From contig NZ_BNCL01000002.1 in assembly GCF_014656455.1 (NCBI RefSeq), positions 186,001 through 250,000 on the forward strand: 64,000 bases of DNA, read 5' to 3'. Both the position numbers and the translations under genes were made by a program. Positions 1 to 7,259 of this stretch are shown here, one piece after another. The notes under the pieces were generated by a model that saw only the letters and a program-made list of their open reading frames with translations, was not told the origin of the DNA and did no database searches. The number at the start of each line of letters is the position of its first letter. Position 1 is the first letter of the stretch. Source of the DNA: Paracoccus aerius. GTDB lineage: Bacteria > Pseudomonadota > Alphaproteobacteria > Rhodobacterales > Rhodobacteraceae.

Positions 1-638
1 AGGACGCGTCCCTTGTGCAGGATCACCAGGTCGTCGTCGGGCTGGATCTCGTCCATGATATGGGTGGCCCACAATGCCGACACGCCCTCGGCTGCGATCA
101 GGCGGCGGGTCAGGGCCAGGACCTCGGCCCGCGACTTCACGTCCAGGCCCACCGTCGCCTCGTCCAGCAGCAGCAGGTCAGGGCGGTGCATCAGCGCGCG
201 CGCGATCTCGGCCCGGCGCTGCTGGCCGCCTGACAGGGCCGAGACCCGGTCATCGGCCCGCGCCTCAAGCCCCACCTGGGCCAGGACCTGCCGGGTCCGG
301 TCGCGGGCGGCGCGGCGGGCGATGCCGTGCAGGGCGGCGTGATAGGCCAGGTTCTGCGCGACCGTCAGGTCCGCATCCAAGGCGCGGCTCTGGAAGACGA
401 CGCCCAGCCGGGCCATCGCCTGCGCAGGCTGGCGGCGCAGGTCGTGGCCGGCAACCTCGATGCTGCCCGAGACATTGCTGTAGAGCCGCGTCACCAGCGA
501 GAACAGCGTGGTCTTGCCCGCGCCGTTCACCCCAAGAAGCGCGGTGAAGCTGCCGCGCGGAACGGTCAGCGACACGTCCGACAATGCCTGGACGCTGCCG
601 AAATTGTGCGACAGGCCGGTGATGCGAAGCGCGTCCAT
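1..638 (-). CDS. ABC transporter ATP-binding protein of the PQQ/alcohol-associated type (3' end off window)
   Basis: ATPase of an ABC system that travels with PQQ-dependent alcohol oxidation genes (TIGR03864-type family). The reading frame begins at ATG 638 with MDALRITGLSHNFG and stays open to the window edge, giving about 212 codons. It shows a Walker A motif (GVNGAGKT, near residue 36), a signature motif LSGGQQRR (near 136), and a Walker B LLLLDEAT followed by a D-loop-like VGLD. An H-loop histidine (ATHIMDE) is near residue 195. The partner permease is not in the window and presumably lies to the left. The gene is downstream of, and on the same strand as, the acidic exported protein, the beta-propeller and the binding protein, so one operon is likely. 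Whether the system imports or exports its substrate is not known from sequence. Confidence 0.88.
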   Translation of the reverse strand, partial: MDALRITGLSHNFGSVQALSDVSLTVPRGSFTALLGVNGAGKTTLFSLVTRLYSNVSGSIEVAGHDLRRQPAQAMARLGVVFQSRALDADLTVAQNLAYHAALHGIARRAARDRTRQVLAQVGLEARADDRVSALSGGQQRRAEIARALMHRPDLLLLDEATVGLDVKSRAEVLALTRRLIAAEGVSALWATHIMDEIQPDDDLVILHKGRV

Positions 639-658
639 GGGGGTCCTGTATTGCTGTC

Positions 659-681
659 GGGGCGGATTTGACATCCGCCCC
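659..681 (-). repeat. 9-bp inverted repeat just upstream of the ABC ATPase gene
   Basis: GGGGCGGAT at 659-667 and ATCCGCCCC at 673-681 form a perfect 9-bp stem with a 5-nt loop. It lies between the exported-protein stop (740) and the ATPase start (638). No T-run follows it on the minus strand, so a classic intrinsic terminator is unlikely. It could be an mRNA-stabilising or attenuating hairpin within the operon. Confidence 0.5.
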
Positions 682-739
682 TGCGCACCTCGTCAGGCGG
701 GACCTGCGCTGTCAAGTCGGCGCATGGTCCCGGATCGGG

Positions 740-1306
740 TCATTGGATGTTGAAGACGGCCTGCTGGCTTTCGCCCGACGACCCCGGGATCGACAGCGTA
801 TAGCGGCCCGGCGTGATCGCCACAAAGCTGATCACGGCGGTTCCGGCATTGTCGAACTCGATGCTGTGGACACCCATCGGGCGGATCTCGATGTCGTTGA
901 TGACGATCTCGTTGATCCAGATCGACCGGAAGAAGTCGCCCCCCGACAGCGCAAGCTCCTGGCTGCCGTCGGCATTGATGGCGATGCGGTAGAAACCGCC
1001 CGATTTCAGCGTGTATTCGTCCCCCGCGACTGGCGAACCCGATGCCAGAGTCAGCGGCGCCAGGTCGGTGCGGTTGTCCCGCGCCATGATGCCCGAGAAG
1101 CCATAATCGAACTTGCCCTGGGCATCATAGGTGGCGGCCGCCTCGCCGCCCGCTTCCTCCTCCTCTTCCTCTTCTTCGTCTTCCTCGGGTGCGGCATCGG
1201 GCGCGGCTTCGGTCGCAGCGGCGCCTTCGTTGGCGGCGGCGTCCTGCGCGGCGGCGGGGACGGACAGGCCGGCCATGATCATCAGAACGGTCAGCAAACG
1301 GGTCAT
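740..1306 (-). CDS. Exported acidic protein of the PQQ/alcohol ABC cluster, function unknown
   Basis: A 188-aa protein with a clear signal peptide (MTRLLTVLMIMAGLSVPAAAQ). The signal is followed by an Ala/Glu-rich low-complexity region (about residues 22-60) that includes a run of acidic residues (EEDEEEEEEEE). The rest looks like a compact beta domain ending in GRYTLSIPGSSG. I do not recognise a named family; the C-terminal pattern is reminiscent of a cupredoxin-like beta sandwich, but no clear copper ligand set (His/Cys/Met) is visible. It sits between the YVTN beta-propeller and the ABC ATPase on the same strand, so it is probably a periplasmic accessory of that system. The acidic tract could bind cations, which is speculation. 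Confidence 0.8.
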   Translation of the reverse strand: MTRLLTVLMIMAGLSVPAAAQDAAANEGAAATEAAPDAAPEEDEEEEEEEEAGGEAAATYDAQGKFDYGFSGIMARDNRTDLAPLTLASGSPVAGDEYTLKSGGFYRIAINADGSQELALSGGDFFRSIWINEIVINDIEIRPMGVHSIEFDNAGTAVISFVAITPGRYTLSIPGSSGESQQAVFNIQ

Positions 1307-1342
1307 GTTTTATCCTTTGTTGATGAATCTGTTGGGACCGGA

Positions 1343-2317
1343 TCAGTTGGGCGCGACCACCACGCCCCAGGGCTGCTGGCCCACCTGGACGGACTTGATC
1401 ACCTCCTCGGCGGCGACATCGATGACCGACACGTCGTTCGAGTTGCCGTTGGTGGTGAACAGGTATTTCTCGTCCGGGGTGAAGGCCATCTGCCAAACCC
1501 GCTGGCCGACCAGAAGGTAATCCTTGACCTCGTCCGTCTCGCCGTCGATCACGGCCACGCGGTTCGACGGCCCAAGCGCCACGAAGACCTTCTTGCCGTC
1601 ATTCGTCACCCGCACGCCGACCGGCTGGATCGCCTCGGGCAGCACGCCGGGCACCTCGAAGGTGATCTTCTTCGTGATCTCCTGCGTGGCGGGGTCGATC
1701 ACGCTGATCGTGCCGCCGATTTCCGCGCTGACATACAGCTTCGTGCCGTCATGGTTGAACTCGGCAAAGCGGGGGCGGGAATCGACCAGGACATTGGCCA
1801 CGATCTCGAATGTGTCGGTGTCGATGAAATGCGCCATGTTCGTCGTTTCCGACGTGTTGATGACGATCTTGCCGTCGGGGCTGACGCCCATTCCCTCGGG
1901 TTCGACGCCCACGGGGATTTCGGCCAGCACCTGCTTGGACTTCACGTCCACGACGGTGACGAGGTTGTCATCCTCGTTGGCGATATAGAGCGGGTTGCCG
2001 GACGGGTGCAGCACGAACAGTTCCGGGTCGGGGCCGGACGGCAGGGTATGCATCTCCTCCATCGTGTTCGGATCGAAGACCCGGACCAGGTTGTCGTCGG
2101 ACGCGCAGACGTAAAGCTCGGTCCCGTCGGGGGAAATGGTGATGCCGCGCGGCCGGTTGCCGACGGGATAGGTGCCGATCACCTCCAGCGTCTCGCTGTC
2201 CAGAACGGTGACGTCGTTGCCCTTTTCGTTGGAGACGAAGACGCGGTTGGCAAGCGCGGGTTCGGCCAGCAGAACCATTGCGGGGGCCAGGACCAGAAGT
2301 CGCTTCATGGAACGCAT
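1343..2317 (-). CDS. PQQ-associated YVTN beta-propeller protein (periplasmic)
   Basis: A 324-aa secreted seven-bladed-type propeller of the family described as PQQ-dependent catabolism-associated beta-propeller (TIGR03866-type). Signal peptide: MKRLLVLAPAMVLLAEPALA. Repeats of the type V-x-V-I-D-x(5-10)-V-x-x-x-V-x-V-G-x-x-P-x-G recur, e.g. VTVLDSETLEVIGTYPVG, VTVVDVKSKQVLAEIPVG and VSVIDVAAEEVIKSVQVG. The start at 2317 is chosen because GAGAGG lies just upstream and the preceding gene stops at 2326; ATG 2308 is the alternative. It may scaffold or sense partners in the alcohol oxidation system; no enzymatic residues are evident. Confidence 0.88.
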   Translation of the reverse strand: MRSMKRLLVLAPAMVLLAEPALANRVFVSNEKGNDVTVLDSETLEVIGTYPVGNRPRGITISPDGTELYVCASDDNLVRVFDPNTMEEMHTLPSGPDPELFVLHPSGNPLYIANEDDNLVTVVDVKSKQVLAEIPVGVEPEGMGVSPDGKIVINTSETTNMAHFIDTDTFEIVANVLVDSRPRFAEFNHDGTKLYVSAEIGGTISVIDPATQEITKKITFEVPGVLPEAIQPVGVRVTNDGKKVFVALGPSNRVAVIDGETDEVKDYLLVGQRVWQMAFTPDEKYLFTTNGNSNDVSVIDVAAEEVIKSVQVGQQPWGVVVAPN

Positions 2318-2325
2318 GGAACCTC

Positions 2326-3519
2326 TCAGAATGAACATTCGGTTTCGGGACGGTCGATCCCCAGCGTGTCAAGCGCACTGGTCTGGTGCAGATACTGGTC
2401 CTGCGGGCTGACCGAGGTGGTCAGAAGCCCGGTGGTCAGCAGGATCGGCTGGCGGACCTGGTGGTCCCAGTCCCGCACGGTCAGCTTTTGCCCCTTGAAG
2501 CCCGCCACGTCGAACTGCGGGGACAGGATGAAGGCGCGCAGTTCGGCGGGATCGGCGGACTGGGTGCGGGTCGCGGCCTCGCCCACGATGCGCAACGCCA
2601 GCCAAGCTTGGTAATCTTCCTCTCGGATGGGGCGGTTCGCCAGGCGCTCGAAGCGGTTCTGGAACTGCATCCCGCCCCAGGCCTCCATCGCCGGGTGCCA
2701 ACTGCGCGGAACCAGCCCCGCCGATCCGGCCACCGGGCGCGGATCCCAGGTCAGATAGGGCAGATAGGGCGCGAAGACGTCGCTTTCGTCCGTGGCGATC
2801 AGCACGTCGTAGTCGGGCGCGCGCTGCGTGAAGACGGGCATTTGCGCCTGAACCTGGACATGGCCGGAATCGGTGCTGCGGGCGCCGCCGGTATCCTCGA
2901 ACACGCGTTCCTCGACGATCCTTGCGCCGAACTTAGCGGCCGCGCGGCGATAGGCGGCGGCAAGGGCCTCGTCCTCGGGGTGGCTGCCGGTGACCAGCAG
3001 CCAGTCGGGCCAGTTCTTCCACATCAGGAACTGCGCCAGCCCGTCGGCCAGCATGGCGTGGCTGGGCGCGACGTGGATGGTGTTGAAGCGGCAGTCGGCC
3101 CCGCGCAGGTTGTCCCCCCGCGCGCGGGCGTTCAGCAGCATCGCGCGGTCGCCCGCCTGGTCGGCAAGGGCCAGCGTGGTCCGGTCATCGGCCAGAAGAA
3201 CGACGAACTGGATGCCCTCGGCCAGAAGCTTGTCCAGCTCGGCCCCCGCGGTGTCGGGGCTGGCGATGACCTCGACGGCCTCGAAGTCCTGCCCCATGAA
3301 GCGGCCGGTCGTGTCGTTGTCCTCGATCGCCAGGCGCGCGCCCGCGAATCCTTGATCCTCGACCGGCAGGTCGAGACGCGAGATGGGGGGCAATCTTTCC
3401 TCGTCAACGCGCAGGACGGCAGCCCGGATCAGCTGCATCTCGGGCTGGGGCTGCTGGGCCAATGCGGCCCCGGCCAGTGCCGAGGCACCAACCAAAAGTC
3501 CTATGATTCCCTTGAACAT
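2326..3519 (-). CDS. ABC transporter substrate-binding protein, PQQ-dependent alcohol system
   Basis: A 397-aa periplasmic binding-protein-like product (TIGR03863-type family) with signal peptide MFKGIIGLLVGASALAGAAL and cleavage near AQQ. It lacks the usual branched-chain amino-acid binding hallmarks but shows the Leu/Ile/Val-binding-like layout (LVTGSHPEDEALAAAYRRAA; YDVLIATDESDVFAPYLPYL). The start at ATG 3519 is supported by GGGAGA upstream. It is the first gene of the minus-strand operon, divergent from the SRPBCC gene across a 160-bp promoter region that contains the AGTCTTAGGTCT motif. In related bacteria the family co-occurs with PQQ alcohol dehydrogenases; the ligand is unknown. Confidence 0.87.
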   Translation of the reverse strand: MFKGIIGLLVGASALAGAALAQQPQPEMQLIRAAVLRVDEERLPPISRLDLPVEDQGFAGARLAIEDNDTTGRFMGQDFEAVEVIASPDTAGAELDKLLAEGIQFVVLLADDRTTLALADQAGDRAMLLNARARGDNLRGADCRFNTIHVAPSHAMLADGLAQFLMWKNWPDWLLVTGSHPEDEALAAAYRRAAAKFGARIVEERVFEDTGGARSTDSGHVQVQAQMPVFTQRAPDYDVLIATDESDVFAPYLPYLTWDPRPVAGSAGLVPRSWHPAMEAWGGMQFQNRFERLANRPIREEDYQAWLALRIVGEAATRTQSADPAELRAFILSPQFDVAGFKGQKLTVRDWDHQVRQPILLTTGLLTTSVSPQDQYLHQTSALDTLGIDRPETECSF

Positions 3520-3679
3520 TTTACGTCTCCCTTGGATCATGTTGGGATGCGGCCGGCCCTGCGGCAAGACGGTTTTTGTTCCCGCGGCGGCCGGGAAGAT
3601 TTGGATCAGTCTTAGGTCTTATGGACGGGCGGGGGCGGTCGTCGCATGGTCGACGGGGATTGGAAGGAAAGCGGAACAG
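3520..3679. promoter_or_regulatory. Divergent promoter region of the alcohol-ABC genes and the SRPBCC gene
   Basis: This 160-bp gap separates two divergently transcribed gene sets. It carries AGTCTTAGGTCT at 3608-3619, identical to the element upstream of xoxF at 9258-9269. Promoter -10/-35 elements could not be assigned with confidence. GGAAGGAAAG upstream of 3680 serves as the ribosome binding site of the SRPBCC gene, and GGGAGA upstream of 3519 serves the binding-protein gene. Confidence 0.6.
3608..3619. promoter_or_regulatory. 12-bp C1 motif copy 1 (AGTCTTAGGTCT)
   Basis: The sequence AGTCTTAGGTCT is an imperfect dyad (pattern AG-C-TA-G-CT matches its own reverse complement at 8 of 12 positions). 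It lies 89 bp from the start of the minus-strand binding-protein gene and 61 bp before the plus-strand SRPBCC ATG. The same 12-mer recurs before xoxF in the same orientation relative to the minus-strand genes. A transcription factor site is inferred, not shown. Confidence 0.5.
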
Positions 3680-4237
3680 ATGATGCACAAGATCCTGGGC
3701 CTGGCCGTCGCCGCGACGCTGGCCCTGACCGTCACCGCCGAGGCGCACGGACCCTCTCGCCTGAAGACCGAGAAGTCGGTCGTCCTGAACGCCACCCCCG
3801 ACGAGGTGTGGGAGGCCATCGGCAAGTTCGACGACATGAGCTGGCACCCTGCGGTTGACCGCACCGAAATGACGCCCGAAGGCGCCGCCGCCGATGTTCC
3901 CGACGAATCGACGCGGATCCTGCACCTGAAGGCCGAAAGCGGCGACCCGACTATCACTGAACAGCTGATGGCGATCGACCCTGAAAAGCGGCAATACAAG
4001 TACATGATCACCGATGTCGCGGTCGAGGTCTTGCCGGTGACGAACTATTCCTCGACCCTTCAGGTCAAGGACAAGGACGGCAAGGCCGAGGTGATCTGGA
4101 AGGGCGGCTTCTATCGCGGCTATCCCAACAACGATCCGCCGGCCAATCTGAACGACGATACGGCCATGGCCGCCGTGGACGGCATCTATCAGGCGGGCCT
4201 CGACGCCTTGGCCGAACGCTTCGGCAAGGCCGAGTGA
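3680..4237 (+). CDS. Exported SRPBCC (START-like) protein, MxaD-like
   Basis: A 185-aa protein with signal peptide MMHKILGLAVAATLALTVTA followed by an SRPBCC/polyketide-cyclase-like domain (VVLNATPDEVWEAIGKFDDM... VIWKGGFYRGYP). Exported members of this fold occur in methanol oxidation clusters (MxaD), where they are linked to methanol dehydrogenase-cytochrome interaction. By analogy it may assist the XoxF/XoxG system encoded nearby. The start at 3680 is chosen for the signal peptide and the GGAAGGAAAG ribosome binding site; ATG 3683 directly follows. The TGA stop overlaps the GTG start of the next gene, so translational coupling is likely. Confidence 0.8.
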   Translation: MMHKILGLAVAATLALTVTAEAHGPSRLKTEKSVVLNATPDEVWEAIGKFDDMSWHPAVDRTEMTPEGAAADVPDESTRILHLKAESGDPTITEQLMAIDPEKRQYKYMITDVAVEVLPVTNYSSTLQVKDKDGKAEVIWKGGFYRGYPNNDPPANLNDDTAMAAVDGIYQAGLDALAERFGKAE

Positions 4238-5166
4238 GGCGCACGGTCCTTGCCCTGATCCTGTCGGCATCCCCCGCATTCGCGGGGGATTTGGCTTTCG
4301 TGACCAGCCAGAACGCCGAAATGGTGACACTGGTGGATCTGCAATCGGGCGAGGTTCTGGCCCAGACGCCGGTGGCGGGAAAGCCCGCGGCGGTGGCCTA
4401 TGACCCCGTTGCGGCACGGGCTTATGTAATGGCCGCCGATACCGGGCGGCTTTACGTGCTGGACGAACGCGGCGGGGTGAAGGCCAGCCGCAACCTGGGC
4501 GAAGGGGCCTTCGGGCTGGCTGCAGCGCCGCAAGGCGGGCTGTTCGTCACCGACTGGTTCGCGGCGCGACTGATCCACCTGGACCGGAACCTGCAAAAGG
4601 CGTGGGAGGTCCCGACCGGCGCCGCACCCGCCGGGGTCGCGGCCAGCGCGGACGGCGCCCTGGTCGCCACCGCGGATCGCGACGACGATCAGGTCAGCAT
4701 CTTCGACGGGCGGACCGGTGCCCTGCTCCACCGCGTCAAGACTGCCGGCCCCCATCCCTTCGGCATCACCTGGCACGACGGGCGGTTCTGGACGGCGGAT
4801 GTGCAGGGCAACAGCCTGTCCGTGATCGACCCGGTGGCGGGGATGCTTGCGGGACAGGTTGCCACCGGCAGCCATCCCTATGCCGTGGCCTTTGCGGGGG
4901 GACGGGGTTTCGTGACCAACCAGTATGACGGCACGCTGACGGTCTTCGACCCGGCCACCTTGACGGTGCAGGATGAAATCGCCGTCGGCGACTATCCCGA
5001 AGGCATCGGCGCGCTGCCGGATGGCGACGGCGTGGTGGTCGCCAATTGGGAATCCGACACGCTGGTCGTGGTCGATGCCGAAACCCTGGCCATCACCGCC
5101 GAGATCGGTCTGCCATCCGGTCCCCGCGCCTTTGGGCAATTCACGGGTCGGCAGGTGTCGCCCTGA
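4234..5166 (+). CDS. Second YVTN-type beta-propeller protein, exported
   Basis: A 310-aa protein beginning at GTG 4234, which overlaps the upstream stop by 4 nt. Signal peptide: MRRTVLALILSASPAFAG. It contains repeats of beta-propeller type (VTLVDLQSGEVLAQTPVAGK; LSVIDPVAGMLAGQVATGSH; LTVFDPATLTVQDEIAVGDY; LVVVDAETLAITAEIGLPSG). It is shorter and more divergent than the propeller at 1343-2317, so it is a paralogue rather than a recent duplicate. It is paired with the SRPBCC protein, and its 3' end overlaps the convergent C-x3-C-W gene by 26 bp. A periplasmic binding or scaffolding role is inferred; no ligand is known. Confidence 0.85.
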   Translation: MRRTVLALILSASPAFAGDLAFVTSQNAEMVTLVDLQSGEVLAQTPVAGKPAAVAYDPVAARAYVMAADTGRLYVLDERGGVKASRNLGEGAFGLAAAPQGGLFVTDWFAARLIHLDRNLQKAWEVPTGAAPAGVAASADGALVATADRDDDQVSIFDGRTGALLHRVKTAGPHPFGITWHDGRFWTADVQGNSLSVIDPVAGMLAGQVATGSHPYAVAFAGGRGFVTNQYDGTLTVFDPATLTVQDEIAVGDYPEGIGALPDGDGVVVANWESDTLVVVDAETLAITAEIGLPSGPRAFGQFTGRQVSP

Positions 5167-5671
5167 CCAGCGGCGCGCCACCGGCCTGCTGCCACCCCTC
5201 GATCCCGCCCGGGAACCAGTGGACGGCGGTATAGCCCAAGGCAACCGCCCGGCGGGCGGCATTCCAGCTCATCCAGCAGTCGCTGCGGCAAAAGATCACC
5301 AGTGGCCGGGCGCGATCGCCCCCCGTCGCCTGTTCCAGCCCGCGTTCCAGCCGCGCCTGTTCGGCCGGGGCCAGAGCCTCCCATCCGGTATCGGACAGCC
5401 AGATGGCTCCGGGGATGGTGTCATGCGGCGGTTCGCGCCAGATCGTGCCCTCGGGCAGGCCTTCGGGTCGCTTCTTGCGCGGCAGGACGTCCAGGAACGG
5501 CACGCCTTCCGCGTGCAGGCGCAAGGCCTGGGCTGCATCCACGACAGTCGCGCCCTGCAGCGTTTCGGGCACGGGGGCCCGGTAGGGCTCGCCCCGGTAG
5601 CTGTCCGGTTCGGGCACCTGGGCGGCGGCCGGTCCCGCCAGCAGCAAGGCTAGCAGGACCGCACGGATCAT
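5141..5671 (-). CDS. PQQ-associated C-x3-C-W rhodanese-like protein
   Basis: A 176-aa exported protein (signal MIRAVLLALLLAGPAAAQ) of the family described as PQQ-dependent catabolism-associated CXXCW motif protein (TIGR03865). The C-terminal half is rhodanese-like. In the position of the catalytic loop it has VIFCRSDCWMSWNAARRA, that is two Cys separated by three residues and followed by Trp. A redox or cofactor role has been suggested for the family; no activity is established here. The ATG at 5671 overlaps the xoxJ stop (ATGA), and the ATG plus signal peptide decide the start. It is the last gene of the xoxFGJ operon and converges on the plus-strand propeller gene. Confidence 0.88.
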   Translation of the reverse strand: MIRAVLLALLLAGPAAAQVPEPDSYRGEPYRAPVPETLQGATVVDAAQALRLHAEGVPFLDVLPRKKRPEGLPEGTIWREPPHDTIPGAIWLSDTGWEALAPAEQARLERGLEQATGGDRARPLVIFCRSDCWMSWNAARRAVALGYTAVHWFPGGIEGWQQAGGAPLVRATPADP

Positions 5672-6480
5672 TGGATCAGTTCCTTGCCATAGTCGTCGAC
5701 AAGTGGCACGCCAGCCTCGGTCAGGATGGCGTTGATCTCGTCCTGGTGGCGGCGGATCAGGCTGTTCAGTTCCCGCTTCCATTCCTGTTCCGGCAGACGC
5801 ACCCCCATCGTGATCCGATAGAACATCTTCGGCCCCGCGGTTTCCTTCAACAGCGGCGTGAACTGCAATTCGGGATCGGCCTTGACCCGGGGGCCCGCCA
5901 GCGGACCCCACAGCACGGCCGCGTCCAGCGTGCCGTCCTTGACGCCTGCAATCAGGTCGCCCACCGGATCCTCGACCCGACGGTCCACGAACAGGTCGGC
6001 GCCCCGCATGTCCTTGGCAAGCCCCGCCCGCGCCATGATCGAGGCGGGCGGCGATCCGGCGATCACGCCGATCGGATGGCCCTTCAGCGCCGGGTCGGAC
6101 AAGTGGTCGACGCCCGCCAGGTCGCTGTCCTTGCGGGTGATGATGCCAAAGACCGAGGTGTAGTAATGGTTGGTGTTCTGCACCAGTTCGTCGCCCTGGG
6201 CATAGCCCATGACCACGTCGCATTCCCCCGCCCGCAAGGTCTTGGCGATGAAGCCCATGCCCGACGGGAACCAGGTATAGGCGACCGGCAGGCCCAGCCA
6301 TTCACCGAAAGCCTCGGCCAGCTTGTTCTCGAACCCAGACCCGTCGCGCGTCGACATGGGCGCATTGGCGGGGTCCGCGCAGACGCGGAACTGCGTCGTC
6401 GAACGCAGATCCGCAACCTGGGCCGTGGCCGGAGCCGCGCCCAGGGCCAATGCCACCATCAGCCAGCGGATGACAGCCAT
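5668..6480 (-). CDS. xoxJ: XoxJ, periplasmic binding-protein-like methanol dehydrogenase accessory
   Basis: A 270-aa family-3 solute-binding-like protein (MxaJ/XoxJ family) with signal peptide MAVIRWLMVALALGAAPATA. Typical segments are FRVCADPANAPMSTRDGSGF, AYTWFPSGMGFIAKTLRAGE, CDVVMGYAQGDELVQNTNHY and DAAVLWGPLAG. XoxJ is thought to help activate or fold XoxF rather than to transport a solute. It lies 1 bp after the xoxG stop and overlaps the downstream C-x3-C-W gene. The start at 6480 is fixed by the signal peptide and the tight spacing to xoxG. Family placement is confident; the exact biochemical role is known only by analogy. Confidence 0.92.
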   Translation of the reverse strand: MAVIRWLMVALALGAAPATAQVADLRSTTQFRVCADPANAPMSTRDGSGFENKLAEAFGEWLGLPVAYTWFPSGMGFIAKTLRAGECDVVMGYAQGDELVQNTNHYYTSVFGIITRKDSDLAGVDHLSDPALKGHPIGVIAGSPPASIMARAGLAKDMRGADLFVDRRVEDPVGDLIAGVKDGTLDAAVLWGPLAGPRVKADPELQFTPLLKETAGPKMFYRITMGVRLPEQEWKRELNSLIRRHQDEINAILTEAGVPLVDDYGKELIQ

Positions 6481-6481
6481 C

Positions 6482-7144
6482 TTACATCGACATGCAGGAA
6501 TCTTCCTGCGCCGTGTATTCCTCGGACTTGTCGGCGCGTTCCGCCGGCCGACCGCGCGGGATTTCGCCTGTCCCATGGGCCAGGAGATAGACATAGATGT
6601 CGTCGACATAGCACCAGACGTTCTTGTTGGTCCCGAAGGCCGGCATGACCGAGTTGGTGCCCTGCCTGCCCGATGCCACCACTTCCTGGAACTCGTAATA
6701 ATCCATCCGCAGCACCGAATTCTTCAAGGCGGGCGCATAGGTCGAGCCTTCGCCGTCGGGTCCGTGGCAGACATGGCATTCCGCGTGATAGCGGCGGAAG
6801 CCGTTGAAGGTGGCGAAATCGACCACGCCGTTCTCGATCTTGAAGGTCGGAATGCCTTCGGCATTGTACCAGCGGCCGTTTTCCTGCGTGACAGCGGTGA
6901 CGTCCATGCCGTTCGGCAGGGTGGTTTCACCTTCGGCCATCTCGACGGGCGCGTCGTTTCCGCCGGCCGTATCCCCGGCCTCGGCCGCAGGTTCCGCCGC
7001 CGGGGCAGCGCCAGAGGTCGCGGCAGCCGCGCCTGCGCCTGCCTCGGCGGCCGGCGGGGTCTGGGTTGTCGTGTCCTGCGCCAGGGCGGTCGTTGCCACC
7101 GTTGTGACAAGAACCAGCGACACAAGGCTGGTGATGGCTTTCAT
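6482..7144 (-). CDS. xoxG: XoxG-type cytochrome c, electron acceptor of XoxF
   Basis: A 220-aa class I c-type cytochrome with signal peptide MKAITSLVSLVLVTTVATTALAQ. An unusually Ala/Glu/Pro-rich linker (about residues 24-66) precedes the haem domain. The haem motif is CHVCH near residue 123, and VMPAFG gives a plausible axial Met. The C-terminus ends in CMSM. It takes electrons from XoxF and passes them to the respiratory chain in the periplasm (known for the family; cycB in Paracoccus). The start at 7144 is supported by GGGAGGAAAG upstream. It is separated from xoxF by a strong 12-bp hairpin, which suggests differential expression within the operon. Confidence 0.93.
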   Translation of the reverse strand: MKAITSLVSLVLVTTVATTALAQDTTTQTPPAAEAGAGAAAATSGAAPAAEPAAEAGDTAGGNDAPVEMAEGETTLPNGMDVTAVTQENGRWYNAEGIPTFKIENGVVDFATFNGFRRYHAECHVCHGPDGEGSTYAPALKNSVLRMDYYEFQEVVASGRQGTNSVMPAFGTNKNVWCYVDDIYVYLLAHGTGEIPRGRPAERADKSEEYTAQEDSCMSM

Positions 7145-7191
7145 GCTGTCTTTCCTCCCAAAGTCCAATTTACCCGTCCTCTTCAGGCAAA

Positions 7192-7221
7192 ATTCCCCCC
7201 GAGATTAACCTCGGGGGGAAT
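7192..7221 (-). terminator. Strong hairpin between xoxF and xoxG (attenuator or processing site)
   Basis: ATTCCCCCCGAG at 7192-7203 pairs perfectly with CTCGGGGGGAAT at 7210-7221 (12-bp stem, 6-nt loop). On the minus strand the stem is followed by TTTTGCC, a short T-rich stretch. Its position in the xoxF-xoxG gap fits partial termination or mRNA stabilisation that yields more xoxF than xoxG transcript. Confidence 0.65.
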
Positions 7222-7259
7222 GTTGGATAGCGCAACTTTACGTTAGCGGGCCGAAAGTA

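Noticed and set aside
668-2614. 648-codon plus-strand open frame antisense to the propeller and exported-protein genes
   Set aside because: It is a mirror of real minus-strand genes in high-GC DNA: His/Asp/Gly-rich, no family features, and the minus-strand products have signal peptides and family motifs.
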